Shown: positions 1 through 13,100, counted from the stretch's first letter. The stretch: DNA of 64,000 nucleotides from Neodiprion pinetum (GCF_021155775.2 NC_060236.1:26302238-26366237); one strand, 5' to 3'. Numbers and translations: made by a program. Notes: generated by a model from the sequence alone, not told the origin.

Positions 1-1040
1 CAGCAAACGACGGACCATTGCGTGTAACAGTTCGCGGAGTATTTAATCGATTTTTTGAAATAAATTCAATCATTCTAACATATTACGAACACTGAATTCT
101 ATTTCATCTCGCGTAATTGTGTGGAAAACTTGTGTTATGCTATAATTTGTACAAGTACACAAAAAACAAAGTTTGTTGAGTTGACCAGACATGGCGATAG
201 AGGTGTTTCTTTTTTTTTTTTCTTATTTCAAGTAAATGAAAATGGGATTAAAAACTCCGGTCATTTAAAAAGAAAAAAAAAAAAAAGAAAAAAATTCACA
301 CGTTAATTCAAGCGATAAATGACTGCAGGGGAAAAAAAACAGGTTTCGTTCGTTTTTTTTTTTTTTTTTTCAATTTAAAATTTTTGATCGACGGTACTCG
401 CACCATTTTTCATTCTCCTCGTCAAACGTGGTTTCACTTCATAATACAAATTATTGTTCAGACCACATTTTCAATGAATCAAATAACATTTCTGTGAATC
501 AAAAAAAAAAAAAAAAAAACATTCCACTCGCCACATTTGATAAAATCAAAAAATTCCATTTACGTATGCATACCTACCCGCATCTCGTACATAATTATGA
601 AAAAAGTTTTCACTCAATTTCTACGGAGTTGAAACAATGTTCAAATCACAAGAAAATATGGCACAAGTAACTACATTAGTGCAATCATACGTTCAAGTAC
701 TTACATGTATATATATATAGGTGTAATAACTATCCTACGGCCATGCAGGACAACCTCCCGTATTTCGCGTCATTCGGCAACGTCTGTAAATATAGAAGAA
801 TCATTTAATTAAGCAAAACCACACCTCTCGTGGATATTATTACATGTATTGAAATCGAGGGTAATTTGCTGGCAAAAAGCCACCCCAAGAACGATGACTA
901 ACGTGGTTTTAGAGGGAAGACCGCAATTTTCTACGCGCGTATGTACGCCGAAACAACGTATACGTGCCTATGTAATAACGACCCTTGCGCATAGCGAAGG
1001 GCCATGGATCGAGCCAGATTTTATTAGGGAAAGAAGCTGG

Positions 1041-1083
1041 GGATGGAGGGGGGGGGGGGTGGGCGAGGGGGGGGGGGGGGAGG
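1041..1083. repeat. Poly-G block
   Basis: Two runs of about 12-14 consecutive G, joined by a short GT/GC-containing linker, make a 43-bp block of almost pure G. The block has the composition to form a G-quadruplex on the + strand DNA, or in RNA if svp intron is transcribed. That property is inferred from composition only. Confidence 0.85.
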
Positions 1084-1648
1084 TAGTTCTTTGTCTATGA
1101 TAATCTATACCGACTGGAAACGTGGGCAGCCCTCTGTGTTCTTTGTCAAAAACCGCAGGGTAATATTATTCTGTACATATAACAACGATGGCGAGAAAAC
1201 TTTCTCGAGGGTGTAAAGATTGTTTTCAAATTGTTGCAAATCGTTGTCAGTCTGCTAAACAGAAGTAACGCGCGAATGGCGAAAAATGTTTTCGAACTGT
1301 GTTAAAAGACGTCCAATTATTTGTCATTGTAATAAGATGTTGGAAATTTTTTTCATACAAATTACCAGATATCACGCCAACCATTAATTCACAATAATAA
1401 AATAAAGTAATAAAAAAGGAACAAAAGAAAAAAATCATTTAACGCTGACAATGCGGCAAGGTAGCCAAGGCTTGATTAAATTATACTCTAAATCCAACAT
1501 ATTAATACATATTTGCACATTGTCACACGCACAGTGTCTGTCCGCTAATGGGGCTTTCTACGTGTACCTAAGTGGAGAGCCAACGCAGGCATCAGTGCTT
1601 TGAAAGAAGCGAGCGCGTTGTAAGAAAGAAAAAAAAAAAAAAGAAAAC

Positions 1649-1679
1649 GACGAAGAAGAAGAAGAAGAAGAAGAAGAAG
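1649..1679. repeat. GAA trinucleotide microsatellite
   Basis: About nine uninterrupted GAA units follow an A-rich stretch. In other frames it produces spurious Ser- or Leu-rich open frames on the minus strand, which I do not treat as genes. Confidence 0.9.
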
Positions 1680-2513
1680 TAGAAAAAAATAAGTAAAGAA
1701 GAGAGGGAGGTGGGGGGAAAAAAACACTATGAAAAAATAATAATAAAAAGGAGAACAATGGATCGACGCCGACGGTGACGGCGATTCTGACACTGACGAG
1801 CGGAGGAAGAACTCTTGTTCATATACGTACGCGTTAGTTCAGTGCTCACGATCAGCGGGTAGCTCCTACATGTTACTGGTACCTACATCACGTTTCTGAG
1901 CCCTGACACATTTCAGGTTCATCCTGAATGCGAGAATGTGCGCAAAGCGTTATAGACGAAGCTTGTAATAGGTGGAAAATCGGGAAACTAACACTGCGGT
2001 GTGCGTGATTAGTCTCTGACACTTGTGCGATAGTCTATAGTTGGCACATGTGGACTCACGTTCCCTCGTAGCTCGCCGCACTCTCACCAGTCTGGTACCC
2101 CGGGGCAAAATCGTCCCTAACATTCCACCCAGCCTGTTGAAATCGCGCGAGGCTACCCCCAGAAGAAAAGAAACTCGATTTATAAGTTACCGCATAATTA
2201 GGTCCTCATTAAACGACGGTTGTTGTATGGGTACCATATTGAAAATTGTAATGCCGGTTTATTTTCGAAAGATTACCTGCGTTACTTGAGGTAGTTGACG
2301 CAACCGTGGAATTCATTGTTTGATACCCTACATCAACGTATTTTTTCAAAAGATAGCAATATCTGTAAACCAAAATGGTTCAAAACTTTGTTTACTTTTC
2401 TACACGCTATCAGAATCGCTGTGGAACTAGGTGTGTCGAATTTTCGATATCATTTGAACAAATGTTTACAAATTACACCACTTAATGAATCCAAACCAGC
2501 ATGAAACCACTGG

Positions 2514-3133
2514 TTCGATGAAGCTTTACAAACACATCTAAAACTGGACCTCAATCAAAAAAGTTTAAAGACCACCAACGAATCCCTGAAAAGTTCATAT
2601 ATCAAAAAGTCACCCAAAGTACAACTTGAAGTACGCAATATGGAACCATTCGATTTCATCGAAAGTCGTGCACTGGTTTCGCGTATCTTGAATTCCGCGA
2701 ACTCGGTCAAGTTTCTCGAATCTCGAAATGAGGAGATGCCAACTCGATTCCCGCAGGTAGCTTCTCACCCAACATCCATCCCACCCCTCAACGCTGAACC
2801 GATTCCAACTGTTCGATCCTCTGCTTCAAACGCATCTAAAATTGCACCTCAATCAAAAAAGTTTAAAAACCACCAACGAATCCCTCAAAAGTTCATACAT
2901 CGAAAAGTCACCCAAAGTAGAACTTGGAGTATGCAATATCAAACCATTCGATTTCATCGAAAGTCGTGCACTGGTTTCGCGTCTCTTGAATTCCGCGGAC
3001 TCGGTCAAGTTTCTCGAATCTCGAAATGAGGAGATGCCAACTCGATTCCCGCAGGTAGCTTCTCACCCAACATCCATCCCACCCCTCAACGCTGGACTGA
3101 TTCCAACTGTTCGATCCTCTGTTTCAGACGCAT
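2514..3133 (+). repeat. 298-bp tandem duplication ending in the svp splice acceptor
   Basis: Two full units with a period of 298 bp (2514-2811 and 2812-3109) plus a 24-bp partial third copy (3110-3133). The period was measured from several anchors, for example GATCCT at 2815 and 3113, and the AATCAAAAAA block at 2553 and 2851. The second and third junctions are very similar; the first is more diverged. The 24-bp partial copy covers the pyrimidine tract, the AG and the first six bases of the svp final exon. The equivalent positions in the upstream copies read CTTCAAACG and CTTTACAAACA instead of TTTCAGACG, so they lack the acceptor AG. Each full unit also carries a GCAG/GTAGCT donor-like string (near 2752-2757 and 3050-3055). 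Confidence 0.9.
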
Positions 3134-3402
3134 GCGGTCTGTCGGACGTCGGGCACATCGAGTCCCTTCAGGAGAAGTCGCAGTGCGCCCTGGAGGAGTA
3201 CTGCAGGACGCAATACCCGAACCAGCCGACGAGGTTCGGCAAACTCTTGCTGCGACTCCCGTCCCTGAGGACAGTGTCGTCGCAGGTTATCGAGCAGCTG
3301 TTCTTCGTCCGGCTGGTCGGAAAGACGCCGATCGAGACCCTTATCCGAGACATGCTCCTCTCCGGAAGCAGCTTCAGCTGGCCCTACATGCCCTCGATGT
3401 GA
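3128..3402 (+). CDS. svp: Seven-up / COUP-TF orphan nuclear receptor, last coding exon (partial)
   Basis: C-terminal part of the ligand-binding domain of an NR2F-family nuclear receptor, a DNA-binding transcription factor that acts in neural and photoreceptor fate and often represses other receptors. The exon follows the acceptor TTTCAG at 3122-3127 and opens with the last two bases of an Asp codon, then reads ACGLSDVGHIESLQEKSQCA and so on. Recognisable blocks are the QYPNQPTRFGKLLLRLPSLR helix 9/10 region, the dimerisation helix IEQLFFVRLVGKTPIETLIR and the AF-2 helix LIRDMLLSG. It ends GSSFSWPYMPSM before a TGA at 3400. Vertebrate COUP-TFs are near identical over this stretch, so the family call is firm. 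GC content is much higher than in the flanks, as expected for a constrained exon. The rest of the gene lies to the left of the window. The reading frame stays open upstream through the intron to about 2842, see findings. Confidence 0.96.
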
Positions 3403-4241
3403 CACTCCGTCTGGCGGCAGCTAGCTTCCGCGTAATACCTCGCAAGGTGAACGGTTTATTCGGCATGGAATAAGAGTAGTGGTACAATTAATAGATCTGG
3501 ACCGTGACGCGAGGCTAAGTTCCGTTCGTTCTGCGGTTGGCAGAGTTCAGTATGTGTATAAAACAAAAAACAAAAAACAAAAAAAAAAAAACAAAAAAAA
3601 AATAACAATAATGAAAAACCCCAGCCCACCCTAAAGTAATCCGTTTTCACCTAGGCTTCTAATTTTTCTCCAAAACATCATCATCGTCATCTCTTTCACC
3701 GATCGTCGAGGATTGAGGAATGAGCGCGAAAATTCAATGTCACATAGAACGAAAACTCTTCCAGCTGAGCTGTGAAACGACCATTGTACGTTGTAATATG
3801 ATAATAAAGTGCAAAACGACGCCGTCGGATCCTAATCAAAATGTTTCACACAGAGTTGAAATACTTGCCGTTGAAACAAGGACATGGAATCACGGATATC
3901 CGCAACGAAATTATTTACACTGTAAATGAAAAAAAAAAAAAAAAAAGAAAAAAACGGTGGGTATGACGATTCGCGATTACCAAATTTACGGACACTTGTA
4001 CCTATATAGGCACTAATTATATATACTAAACAGTCTGCGTACTGACCGCGCCTAGAGTTAGGAATATAGTTGAAAAATTATGCAATTTATAATATTGCGC
4101 AGGATATATTGGAACGCGTTTGTAAATATGAAGATGAGAGGTCGAAGCGCTGTGAGGATTAATTATCGTACTTACTGTGGATCAACAATTTGAGAAACCG
4201 TTGACAATTGTTTACCACATCTTTTGAATTCACTTGGCGTA
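3403..4241 (+). other. Presumptive start of the svp 3' untranslated region
   Basis: Sequence after the svp stop codon. It is initially moderately GC-rich, then becomes A-rich with homopolymers at 3570-3610 and 3928-3950. No coding signal is visible. How far the 3'UTR runs cannot be decided: AATAAA-like hexamers are frequent in this AT-rich DNA. Confidence 0.5.
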
Positions 4242-4348
4242 CAGTCCTCTCTCGTTATATGACCGATCACGGGGCTGCAGAGGAATTATAAAGTTATCGG
4301 AGATCGAATCTTCGCACTATTGATCAGCGTTATTGCGAGAAAGGACTG
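4242..4348. mobile_element. 107-bp MITE-like element flanked by TA
   Basis: The left end CAGTCCTCTCTCGTTATA and the reverse complement of the right end, CAGTCCTTTCTCGCAATA, match at 15 of 18 positions. The element is flanked on both sides by TA (4240-4241 and 4349-4350), the target duplication typical of Tc1/mariner-pogo transposons. The interior is too short to code for anything. CAGT ends resemble pogo/Tigger termini; the family assignment is from memory of those termini and not verified. Confidence 0.75.
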
Positions 4349-5090
4349 TAGAATAATTTTAGTCATTTAATGACGCGCTCCAAGTTGTTTAGTTTTTGAA
4401 TTCGAATTTTTGTATTCGTAGTAATTGAAATTGGTATAAGAGTCCAATATAACCTGTTCTCAAGTTATACCGCTTATCTTTTGTTGTCTTTTGCGATTTT
4501 TCGTTGTTTTTGGTTGTTTTATTATTTCATTTGTTATCAATTCACTCTAATCCTTCCATCTGATAGAGACTTAATCACTCCTATTATAACAATTCAAAAA
4601 ACCACTTAAACATTCATTTATCAGTTACATCGATTTGAGGAAGTGTACTAAAATCAAACGATGCGTGAACTCCTTGAAATAAAATTCGTATACCCTAGAT
4701 GTGAAAAATATAGCATCCCTCGGACAATTTTCGAAAAATTAAAAAAGTTTACATTTGATGACATTTTAAGTTTTTCGATCCTCCAAAAAACGTGATCAGT
4801 ATACCAAATTTGCAAAAAAAAATTCGAATCCATTCTCTTCCTGCACTACAATTCTAGATTTTGGTTCACCGATCACTGGTTAAAAGTAAATATAAATATT
4901 GGATGCTACAACATCTTTGACTGAAGAAATCTAGTAAATTTCACGATTTATTTCAATAAGTTCAAAAATATAGATACTATTCATTGTTTGAAGGACAATA
5001 GATCATCTCAACATGTGTATATAATCCACCGTGATTCAACGCAATTAATTAATTCCTCTGATCCATTCATTATTCGTTTATTCATTAGCT

Positions 5091-5236
5091 CATTCATTCA
5101 TTCATTCATTCATTCATTCATTCATTCATTCATTCATTCATTCATTCATTCATTCATTCATTCATTCATTCATTCATTCATTCGTTCATTCATTCACTCA
5201 TTCGCTAATTCAATCATTCATTCATTCATTCATTCT
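5091..5236. repeat. ATTC tetranucleotide microsatellite
   Basis: About 36 units of the tetranucleotide CATT/ATTC over 146 bp. The repeat is pure from 5091 to about 5181, with point interruptions (GTTC, ACTC, GCTA) in the right third. The purity gradient suggests growth from the left end, or older age on the right. Confidence 0.97.
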
Positions 5237-6180
5237 CTAACCAAGAAAAATCGAATCGCCGGACTGATGGTTCAACCCCGAAAGCAAGAAGTTCAGGAAT
5301 TCATATGACACTGTAAAATTACAAACCGCCAAAAACATTCGTCAATGAGCCTGAGCTTTTCGCGTGGGATGTTGAACAACGCGGTCTGTGCGAACGAGCC
5401 GAAATTTTCAGATTAACAATGGATGCTGAATGTGTGCATATTCGGAGAAAATGAAGGACACGAAAAAATGGTCGATGACGGATATCCGCCGGTGTGCAGG
5501 GTTCGACGCGAATCGAGGAAAAGAAGAAGAACCACATTTACAAGTAGATACACTCTTCGAACAATAAGAACTAGGAAGAGTATTGCAAATTTACAAAGTC
5601 CGGGATACCGGAGTCCCTCGGCATATGAGAGACGAAATTGAAGATGAAGCGTGAGCGTTAAAAATAAAAATAAAATTTGTTTTTGCTTTTTTCCTTTAAA
5701 ATTCAACAAACCGAGAACTGAATTCGCGCTGAAATCGCTCAAATTCTCGAGATCAAAAGTTCTTTGCGCTTGCTTTACGCATCCACCGTGTCCAGAAGCC
5801 ATAAATTTCCATTCGTAATCACTCCCCGGCTATCCTTGAATGTATGAAACTAGAATCTGGCGATCCTCGTCAAGATCCTTCTCTCGATAGTTACAGCCTC
5901 CTAATCGACTCCGCAATATTCTCACATTCTCATTATTACATCATCCCGTTTCAGCGCTCGTTTCTCTTCCTCCGTTGAATACATGTTTGCACTTCTTACT
6001 TCACCCATTTCTTCGTTACAAACAATCAACGCTTCATTGCCAATCAAGTTACGATAGTGAATTTTCAAATTTCGAATTGAATTTTTTTCTTTTTTTTTTT
6101 TTAACGTAACTCAATAATTCATCCGTTTTACGTTCACGGTAGTCCGATATTATTATTTTTTCTCTTTCCTGCTTCCTATT

Positions 6181-6345
6181 CGTTATTATTATTATTATTA
6201 TTATTAATATTATTATTTTCATCATCATCTATTATATTATTATTGATACTGATATTATCATTATCATCATAACGTTCATCATCACCACCACCACCATTAT
6301 TATTATTATTACCATTATTGCTACTACTACTACGATTATTACTAC
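6181..6345. repeat. ATT/ATC-rich trinucleotide array
   Basis: Mixed array of ATT, ATC, ACC and ACT triplets with interruptions. It gives a spurious Asn-rich minus-strand frame. Confidence 0.9.
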
Positions 6346-6684
6346 ATGTGTAAAATTGAATTACGCAGAGTTTATAATATATGTATATGTTTCCGATATT
6401 GTATTCGGAATTGGCGTAATTTTGTTTAAAAAAAAATTGAGATATCGTCGCGTTTTTTATACTCTGTCTTTCTCGCTCTCTTTTTACATCACTATGCATC
6501 TTTTTCTCTGCGCGGTCGAGATCGCGGGCTTGGTTATTGTTGACATACCTAATTGTTGAACGTACCTACACTGTATAAGTAATGTATATACATACATACA
6601 TACGTACGTACATGCAACATAAATTACTAGTGTATAATAGAGAAGTCTTAATGCGACACGTTTACTTACTTATACTTACTTACT

Positions 6685-6764
6685 TATTATATTATATTAT
6701 ATTATATTATATTATATTATATTATATTGTATTAAATATTATATTATATTAAATATTATATAGT
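6685..6764. repeat. ATATT pentanucleotide array
   Basis: About nine near-perfect ATATT/TATTA units, continuing as a degraded version with ATTAAATATT segments to 6764. Confidence 0.9.
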
Positions 6765-8997
6765 AAAAATACGATTCAATCTATCACTCGCGTTATTTAA
6801 TTACTTATAATATATGTATAGTGTACACATATGTGAAAATACAAAAAAAAAAACACACACACACACACACTGTTGCATAAAGTGAAAATTTGAATAAAAA
6901 AAAAAAAAAAAAACTTTACAAAAGTAAACGAAAAATAATTAAATAATTACACAGCCCTGTAAATTTTTTATTTTTTTTTGTTGAGAAAATGCTAAACGAA
7001 CGAGTCACAGTATTTTCCGACATATTTTGCCCGTTTTTTCAAACACGTGGGAACTTCAAGATATTTCGATCTAAAGATGGCATTTTTTTTATGAAAATTG
7101 CACTTTTTGATTCGCATCATCTGTTAAATCGGTTCGTAAAGTACGGTGAAAAAATTTATTCTACGCGTTTTTGTCTACAGAATGACATTTCGTGTTTTAA
7201 AAGAATTTTATCACGCACGCAAATAGTCATAAAAAAAAAATATTATTCACCCGAAAACTTCATTTGACTCGAACTGTTACTTGAATCAAACCAAAAACCA
7301 CTTGTCACGTTGAAATTACCTTGTATAAAACGTTTGTATATCTTGAAAAATGTAAAAAAAAAAAGTATAATATTTTCGGGTTGAAAATATTTTTTATAAT
7401 TTATTAAAAATAATCTCGCCTTTTTGTAGGTCAAAGCAAGTAAAATACATTTTTATCACCGTATTTTATGAAGCGGTATTCAAAAATTGGAGTCAAAAAC
7501 GGAAATCATTGTCGAAAACGCCATTTTTGAATTGAATTATCTCGAAATTTTGACGTCACGGAAAAAACAGGCCTGCACAATCGTATTCAGCGCATAAAAA
7601 TACGTCGGAAATATACCAACTCATTCGTTCATCATTGTGTGAAAAAAATTTTTGCAGGCCTGTGTTATAAATAATTTAAGACACTGGATATAGGAGACTG
7701 TATCAGTCTAAAATAATAAATTATAATTATAAATTAAACACCCTCCCTTCCATTGAGGATGGTATGTAAAAAAAAAAAAGAAGAAAAAAAAAAAACAAGA
7801 TCGCGTCGATAATCGACAATAAACGATTAAATATACGATGATGATAAGCGACGAAGACTGCAAACGTACCAAGTTAAACACACGCCTGGCGAGTTTCCAT
7901 CCCAAATAAAAAAAAAAATCAAACTACACAATTCTTTGCGTTTGAACATTAGCATTATTGTTATACGGTAAAACTTGTCATTCCATGAACCAGACTGGAA
8001 TTAGAAAATCATTTCACGAGGTAAGAAATTTGATTTGTTTTTTTTTTTCTTTTTCCAGATAACAAAAACCGCAAAATGAACTTTCTTGAGCAAAAAAAAA
8101 AAACTTTGAATAAACAATTTTTTCCCTGCTATACCGATTGCGCGTTAAGAAGAAAAAAAAAAAGAAAAGAATATCCGTCAATATTTATTTTCACTCAAGC
8201 GATCTCGAGCGATTAGGTGTACATAAAATAACATAAATGCGTACAACTACACGTTGAATCAGGTATATTTTGCTGTAAGAAAATGTTCAGAAAAAAGGTG
8301 GAAAAAAAATGGTAAAATATGGTGAATAAATAATAATAAATGCTGCATTATACGTACATATTTATACAATATGTTATGTGCACCTTATCGCTGTTGAGTC
8401 ATAACCAGAAATAGTTGAAAAACACAAAAAAAAAAAAAAAGCAGTAATGAATAATTCATTGTCATCGTGTATCTATATCATGCAAATATATAGTGCGTTC
8501 CGTGCCAACTCTGTAATCGTCTGATCCTTACCGTCTCGGATCTGAAATTTTACTTTTTTTTTTTTTTTGCATCATCATAAAACATATTTTTAAACTGAAA
8601 TTATATAGTTGACAATATCCAGATATGGCTTGTAACAAGTACAAGTAGAATCAATTTCCGTACAGTCGAAACTGGGGAAAGAGCCGATACGTGAAGATTT
8701 TTTTTCATAATTTATAAATTGTACATTTTTCCAGAGGTTTTCCAAAAACCCTGAATAAATAAAGTGGTTTAAATCGAATAAATGAACAGATAGGATTTAA
8801 TTGTAACAAAAATTGATGAAATCACAGACTAATGATGAATATCAGGCGTTCGTTGATTTCGCACGGAAAGCCCATATATTATACTATACATATAATAGTT
8901 AAGAAATACGTCGTGCGTGTATATCATGTACATAAAATAGAAATGTGCATAGGCGATACAATTATACGTACAAACAATTTATAATACACCTACCTAT

Positions 8998-9002
<5 letters not shown>

Positions 9003-9075
<73 letters not shown>
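9003..9075. repeat. CA repeat followed by TA repeat
   Basis: Uninterrupted AC dinucleotides at 9003-9039, a short AACAG spacer, then AT dinucleotides at 9045-9075: a compound microsatellite. Confidence 0.95.
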
Positions 9076-9081
<6 letters not shown>

Positions 9082-9348
9082 AAATAGTTGAGGCGAGAAG
9101 GATAAATAATGTGATATATGTCGAAAATTAGAACCCGGTTTTTTTGGAAACGGTGCTTTTTATACGTCTAGTATAAAAAAAAAATTATACGGATATACAT
9201 GTGTTATACATATATGTATGCATATACATTACATCATATATGTACACATATTATACATAATATCTAATTCTATGCATATATATGTACGAATAAAATGTAA
9301 AATATAATCACAACAATGATAATGATATAAGGATTAACGCGGTTATCC

Positions 9349-9458
<110 letters not shown>

Positions 9459-9595
9459 ATACTGAATAATGATAATTATTTAAGTATATATACATAATAT
9501 AATATACGTATATAAATATAAATAAATGTGGCAATTACGTGAAGCTAGTTACTTATATAATAGAGAAGATTTTTAGGGGGTATAAGGGATATAAT

Positions 9596-9698
9596 TATTG
9601 TAATAATAATAATAATAACAACAACCACAATAAAAAATTAAAACAATAATCATAATAATAATAATAATAAATAACAATAATAATAATAATAATAATAG
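9596..9698. repeat. AAT trinucleotide array
   Basis: AAT triplets with AAC and A-rich interruptions. Similar ATT-type arrays recur at 10318-10404, 10436-10499 and 11140-11166. Confidence 0.9.
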
Positions 9699-10049
9699 TA
9701 TTGTTTGTTAAGGCGGTCGTTTTTTTAATAAAGCCATCGTTCTTATAGTTTTCTAAATCTCACGTCTCAAAAAACTATCCATGTAACACGTATATTGGAC
9801 GATATCCATCATCGACTTTATACATTGATTCAGCATCTCTACCCGTTTCATTCGGATTGCTCGTATCCGTTATAATCGTATATTATAGTAACGCCATCAT
9901 GGAACGTAACGAGGCGACGATCGTATAATTGTTGGCATACGGAATCGTTTCACCGACGCATCATCGGCAGTCGCAACCAACGACGGAATAATTACTTTCA
10001 ACGTGAAAAACGAACAGAAACGAAAATAAGAAAAAATTTTAAAAAAGTG

Positions 10050-10052
<3 letters not shown>

Positions 10053-10097
<45 letters not shown>
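10053..10097. repeat. CT dinucleotide microsatellite
   Basis: An uninterrupted run of about 22 CT units. On the opposite strand it reads GA, the motif bound by GAGA-type factors in insects. A regulatory role is speculation from the motif alone. Confidence 0.95.
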
Positions 10098-10100
<3 letters not shown>

Positions 10101-13100
10101 AAGGGCATGTATAAAGACGTAAAAACATTTTTGTATAAAATATGTACATATAGTTAATATATTATTGAAAAAGTACGAAGAAAACGAAACGAGAACTTGA
10201 AGCATACATTCAGTGTATGGATGTGGATATCTATCACATGCTGCAAGTGTATACATACTATACATCATATTATATAATATAAATACTGACGCTCTGCATA
10301 GGTCACTACGTTTTATTACCGTTATTATTATTATTATTATCATCATCATCATCATTATTGTTATTATTCTCATGATTATTCTTATTATTGTCATTAGATT
10401 ATATTTTTATTACTATTTTTACGATTGTTAGCACGATTATTATCATTATTATTATTATTATTATCATTATTATCATTATTATCACTCGTAATATTATTAT
10501 GTGAAATTACGATGTACGTAAGAATTGTAGGTATAGATATAATAGGTTGTAGGTATGTATAATAATGCAACTGGTCTTTTTCCTTATATTTTGATTTTTG
10601 TCATATTTTATCGTGCAAAAGAAGAAAAAAAACATTGTCTTTGTTTGTTTATTTTTTTTTTTTTTTTTTTTTTTTGTTAGTGTTGTTTTTCACACTTCCT
10701 CGTGCGAAAAATTATAACAAGAGATTACCAGGTAGTGAAAATAATTATTACCGTCTCTGTTTCTCCAACGATCCCTTACACGCATCATACATCATATGTA
10801 CGCCTGTAATTTCAACGGACTTGCCATCCAGATACTATAAATTTTATTTAGTTTATGCACACACGATTCTTATCATATATATGTACATGTGAAATACGTA
10901 CCTGTAGAAGGTACGTCAGACATTACATGTGTTCACATAAATACGATATCGAATCACAGTCGCTGCCTGTAAAAACTTCGTCGGAAATTACCCGATAATT
11001 ATAGGTAAGTATATTACCTATGTAAAACGGATTGGTAAGCGCGTTAGATCGAGAAATTGAAAAGGAAAAAACAAGAAAGCAGAGAAAAGAAAGAGTGACA
11101 TTTTTCTTTTTGTCATAAATTGACTAAATCGTTATAGCTATTATTATTATTATTATTATTATTATTCGTTCTTCGATTTATTTATTCATTTTATTTTTTA
11201 TTTTTTATTTTTTTGATTACATCTCTTTCTTTATTCCCGCTCCAAGAAAAATGATCACGAATAACGTGCAAAGTTCAATCGAAGCTTTTGAGATGGAATT
11301 GGTGAAAGGGGGATGGATGAAGCAGCAAATGCCTGTGTAACTCTTGCGAAAAAAAAAAAAAAAAAAGGTAACAAAGTGTGTCGCGGGGCAAAAGCTGCAA
11401 GCCTAGCAAAAGAAGCGAGCGTCGAAGCAAAAGCTGCAAGCTGCTAGAGGTCGCGATCGCAGACGTACGAGGGCAAAGCACAGTCGGGGCGTCGCGTCGG
11501 CCAGAAATCACTCTTGGCGTCCGCGATTCGTGGCGAAATTCGCTCTACGCTTGGCATCTACGTGTATATGCGTATATACATACCTATGTATATATTGTAT
11601 GTATAAAGACGCGGTACGTAGGTATAAAAATCATGGCGTATAAAGAACAACGCTTGTATCGATATATGCATACGTATACGTGTACACGTATACCCGTATA
11701 GCTACTTCTCTGCAGGACTCTGAATTGCGATAGGAATGCGAATTTCGAATGACTCTTTCTAGGCTACCGCGTTCAACTTGAAAGAGCCGAGAATAAAATG
11801 TAAAGAGGAAAAAAAAAAGAAGAAAATTACAGAAAGCAGTGTAGAAAAATCTTAGGTTAAACCGTGGTATAAAAATAAAGAAAAAAGGAAAAAAGAGGAA
11901 GCGAGATGTAATAAATAAAAAAAAAAAAAAAAAACCCTCATCCATTAGCACGCGGCGTATTTTCGGGCTAAACAAAGAAGAACTCGGGCTCAGAATTTCG
12001 TTAGCTTGCAATGTTTAGAATTTATCGAAAGCTCGCCTCGATATTCTTTAGTTTCTTTGACGAGGACATATTTTTTTTTTTTTTGTTTTACACACATTTC
12101 GCGTTCGATGATAAATATCATTCGTAAAAATTTCACGACAATTTCAACTGTTTGCGTAAGTTCGAAACTGTATGCCTGGTCGTATTAAAGAAAAAAAAAA
12201 GGATAGTCATTTTTTACAGCTTCCCGTTCAATAATTCCGAATCATTGTTTGTTTGTTTTTTTTGTTTTTTTTAACAACGTTGATTTTCAGCTTGAAATTG
12301 AAATATAACTACCGTGCATGAATGGTTATCAAAACGTGTGATTAGACTTTTGAAAACAAATCAACCAACAGGTGTAAATTCTTGATAAGATTGATATAGG
12401 TCCAGAATCTTCAAGTATTTACCGAAATTAGTACTTATAGTCGTAGTTTAAGTTGAATTAGGTCGAGTACTCGTAGTAAATAGGAGAAAAAAAAAAATTA
12501 AAAAAATGACAAGAGATCACTGCCGTAAGCAATGATTCTGTTCTACGTTTTAATACTTGCGAAAGATATAAATGACACGATAATCGCAATCGCGCAATAA
12601 TGAAAAATAAAATCATACAAGTATTTTTTCCGAGTTTTCTTTGATTGTTTTTTGCTTTTGTTTTTCGTTTTCCGTGTCGAGTATAATGACTCGAACATCC
12701 CCTCTGTATAGAATAGAGCTCCCACCAACCAACTCAGAGCGGATTACACGAGGATTGAGGATTTGAGTACGGAAATGGAAGTGGAAAGGAGCGTGCATGC
12801 GTCGGGGAGACGAAAAAGCTCGCCTCGGTCTTACTGATTCACTTACAGAGTGCTGATCTGTGAATTTGGGATGAAGGGAATTTACGAAAATAAGTTCACA
12901 GCCCTCGCAAATGAAATTGCGCCACCCTCGCCCTTTGGTCGTAAGTTCAGGGGCAGAAGGGAAGATTACTAACCTGAATTATACTCGCTATATCCGCGCG
13001 CACGCAAGAGCAAAACTGAGTTGCTCGGATGCAAGGCGCACTCTGTTGAAAATGACTTGAATTTCTTTGTATATAATTATTTTTTTTTTTTTTTCAAATT

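Larger units (their letters stand above)
1..2513. other. AT-rich sequence upstream of the svp last exon, no coding exon seen
   Basis: This stretch probably belongs to the intron before the final seven-up exon, because that exon opens mid-codon at 3128 and no other svp exon is visible upstream. It holds long A and T homopolymers (near 210-230, 350-370, 500-520), a G-run block at 1041-1083 and a GAA microsatellite at 1649-1679. Its open frames are short and low in complexity. I see no family similarity in any frame. Confidence 0.6.

Noticed and set aside
2640..3029. 129-aa + frame in the svp intron
   Set aside because: It arises from the 298-bp tandem repeat read in a second frame; 298 is not a multiple of three, so openness in both copies is not a sign of coding.
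4988..5308. 106-aa frame with repeated Ser-Phe-Ile-His
   Set aside because: Pure translation of the ATTC microsatellite.
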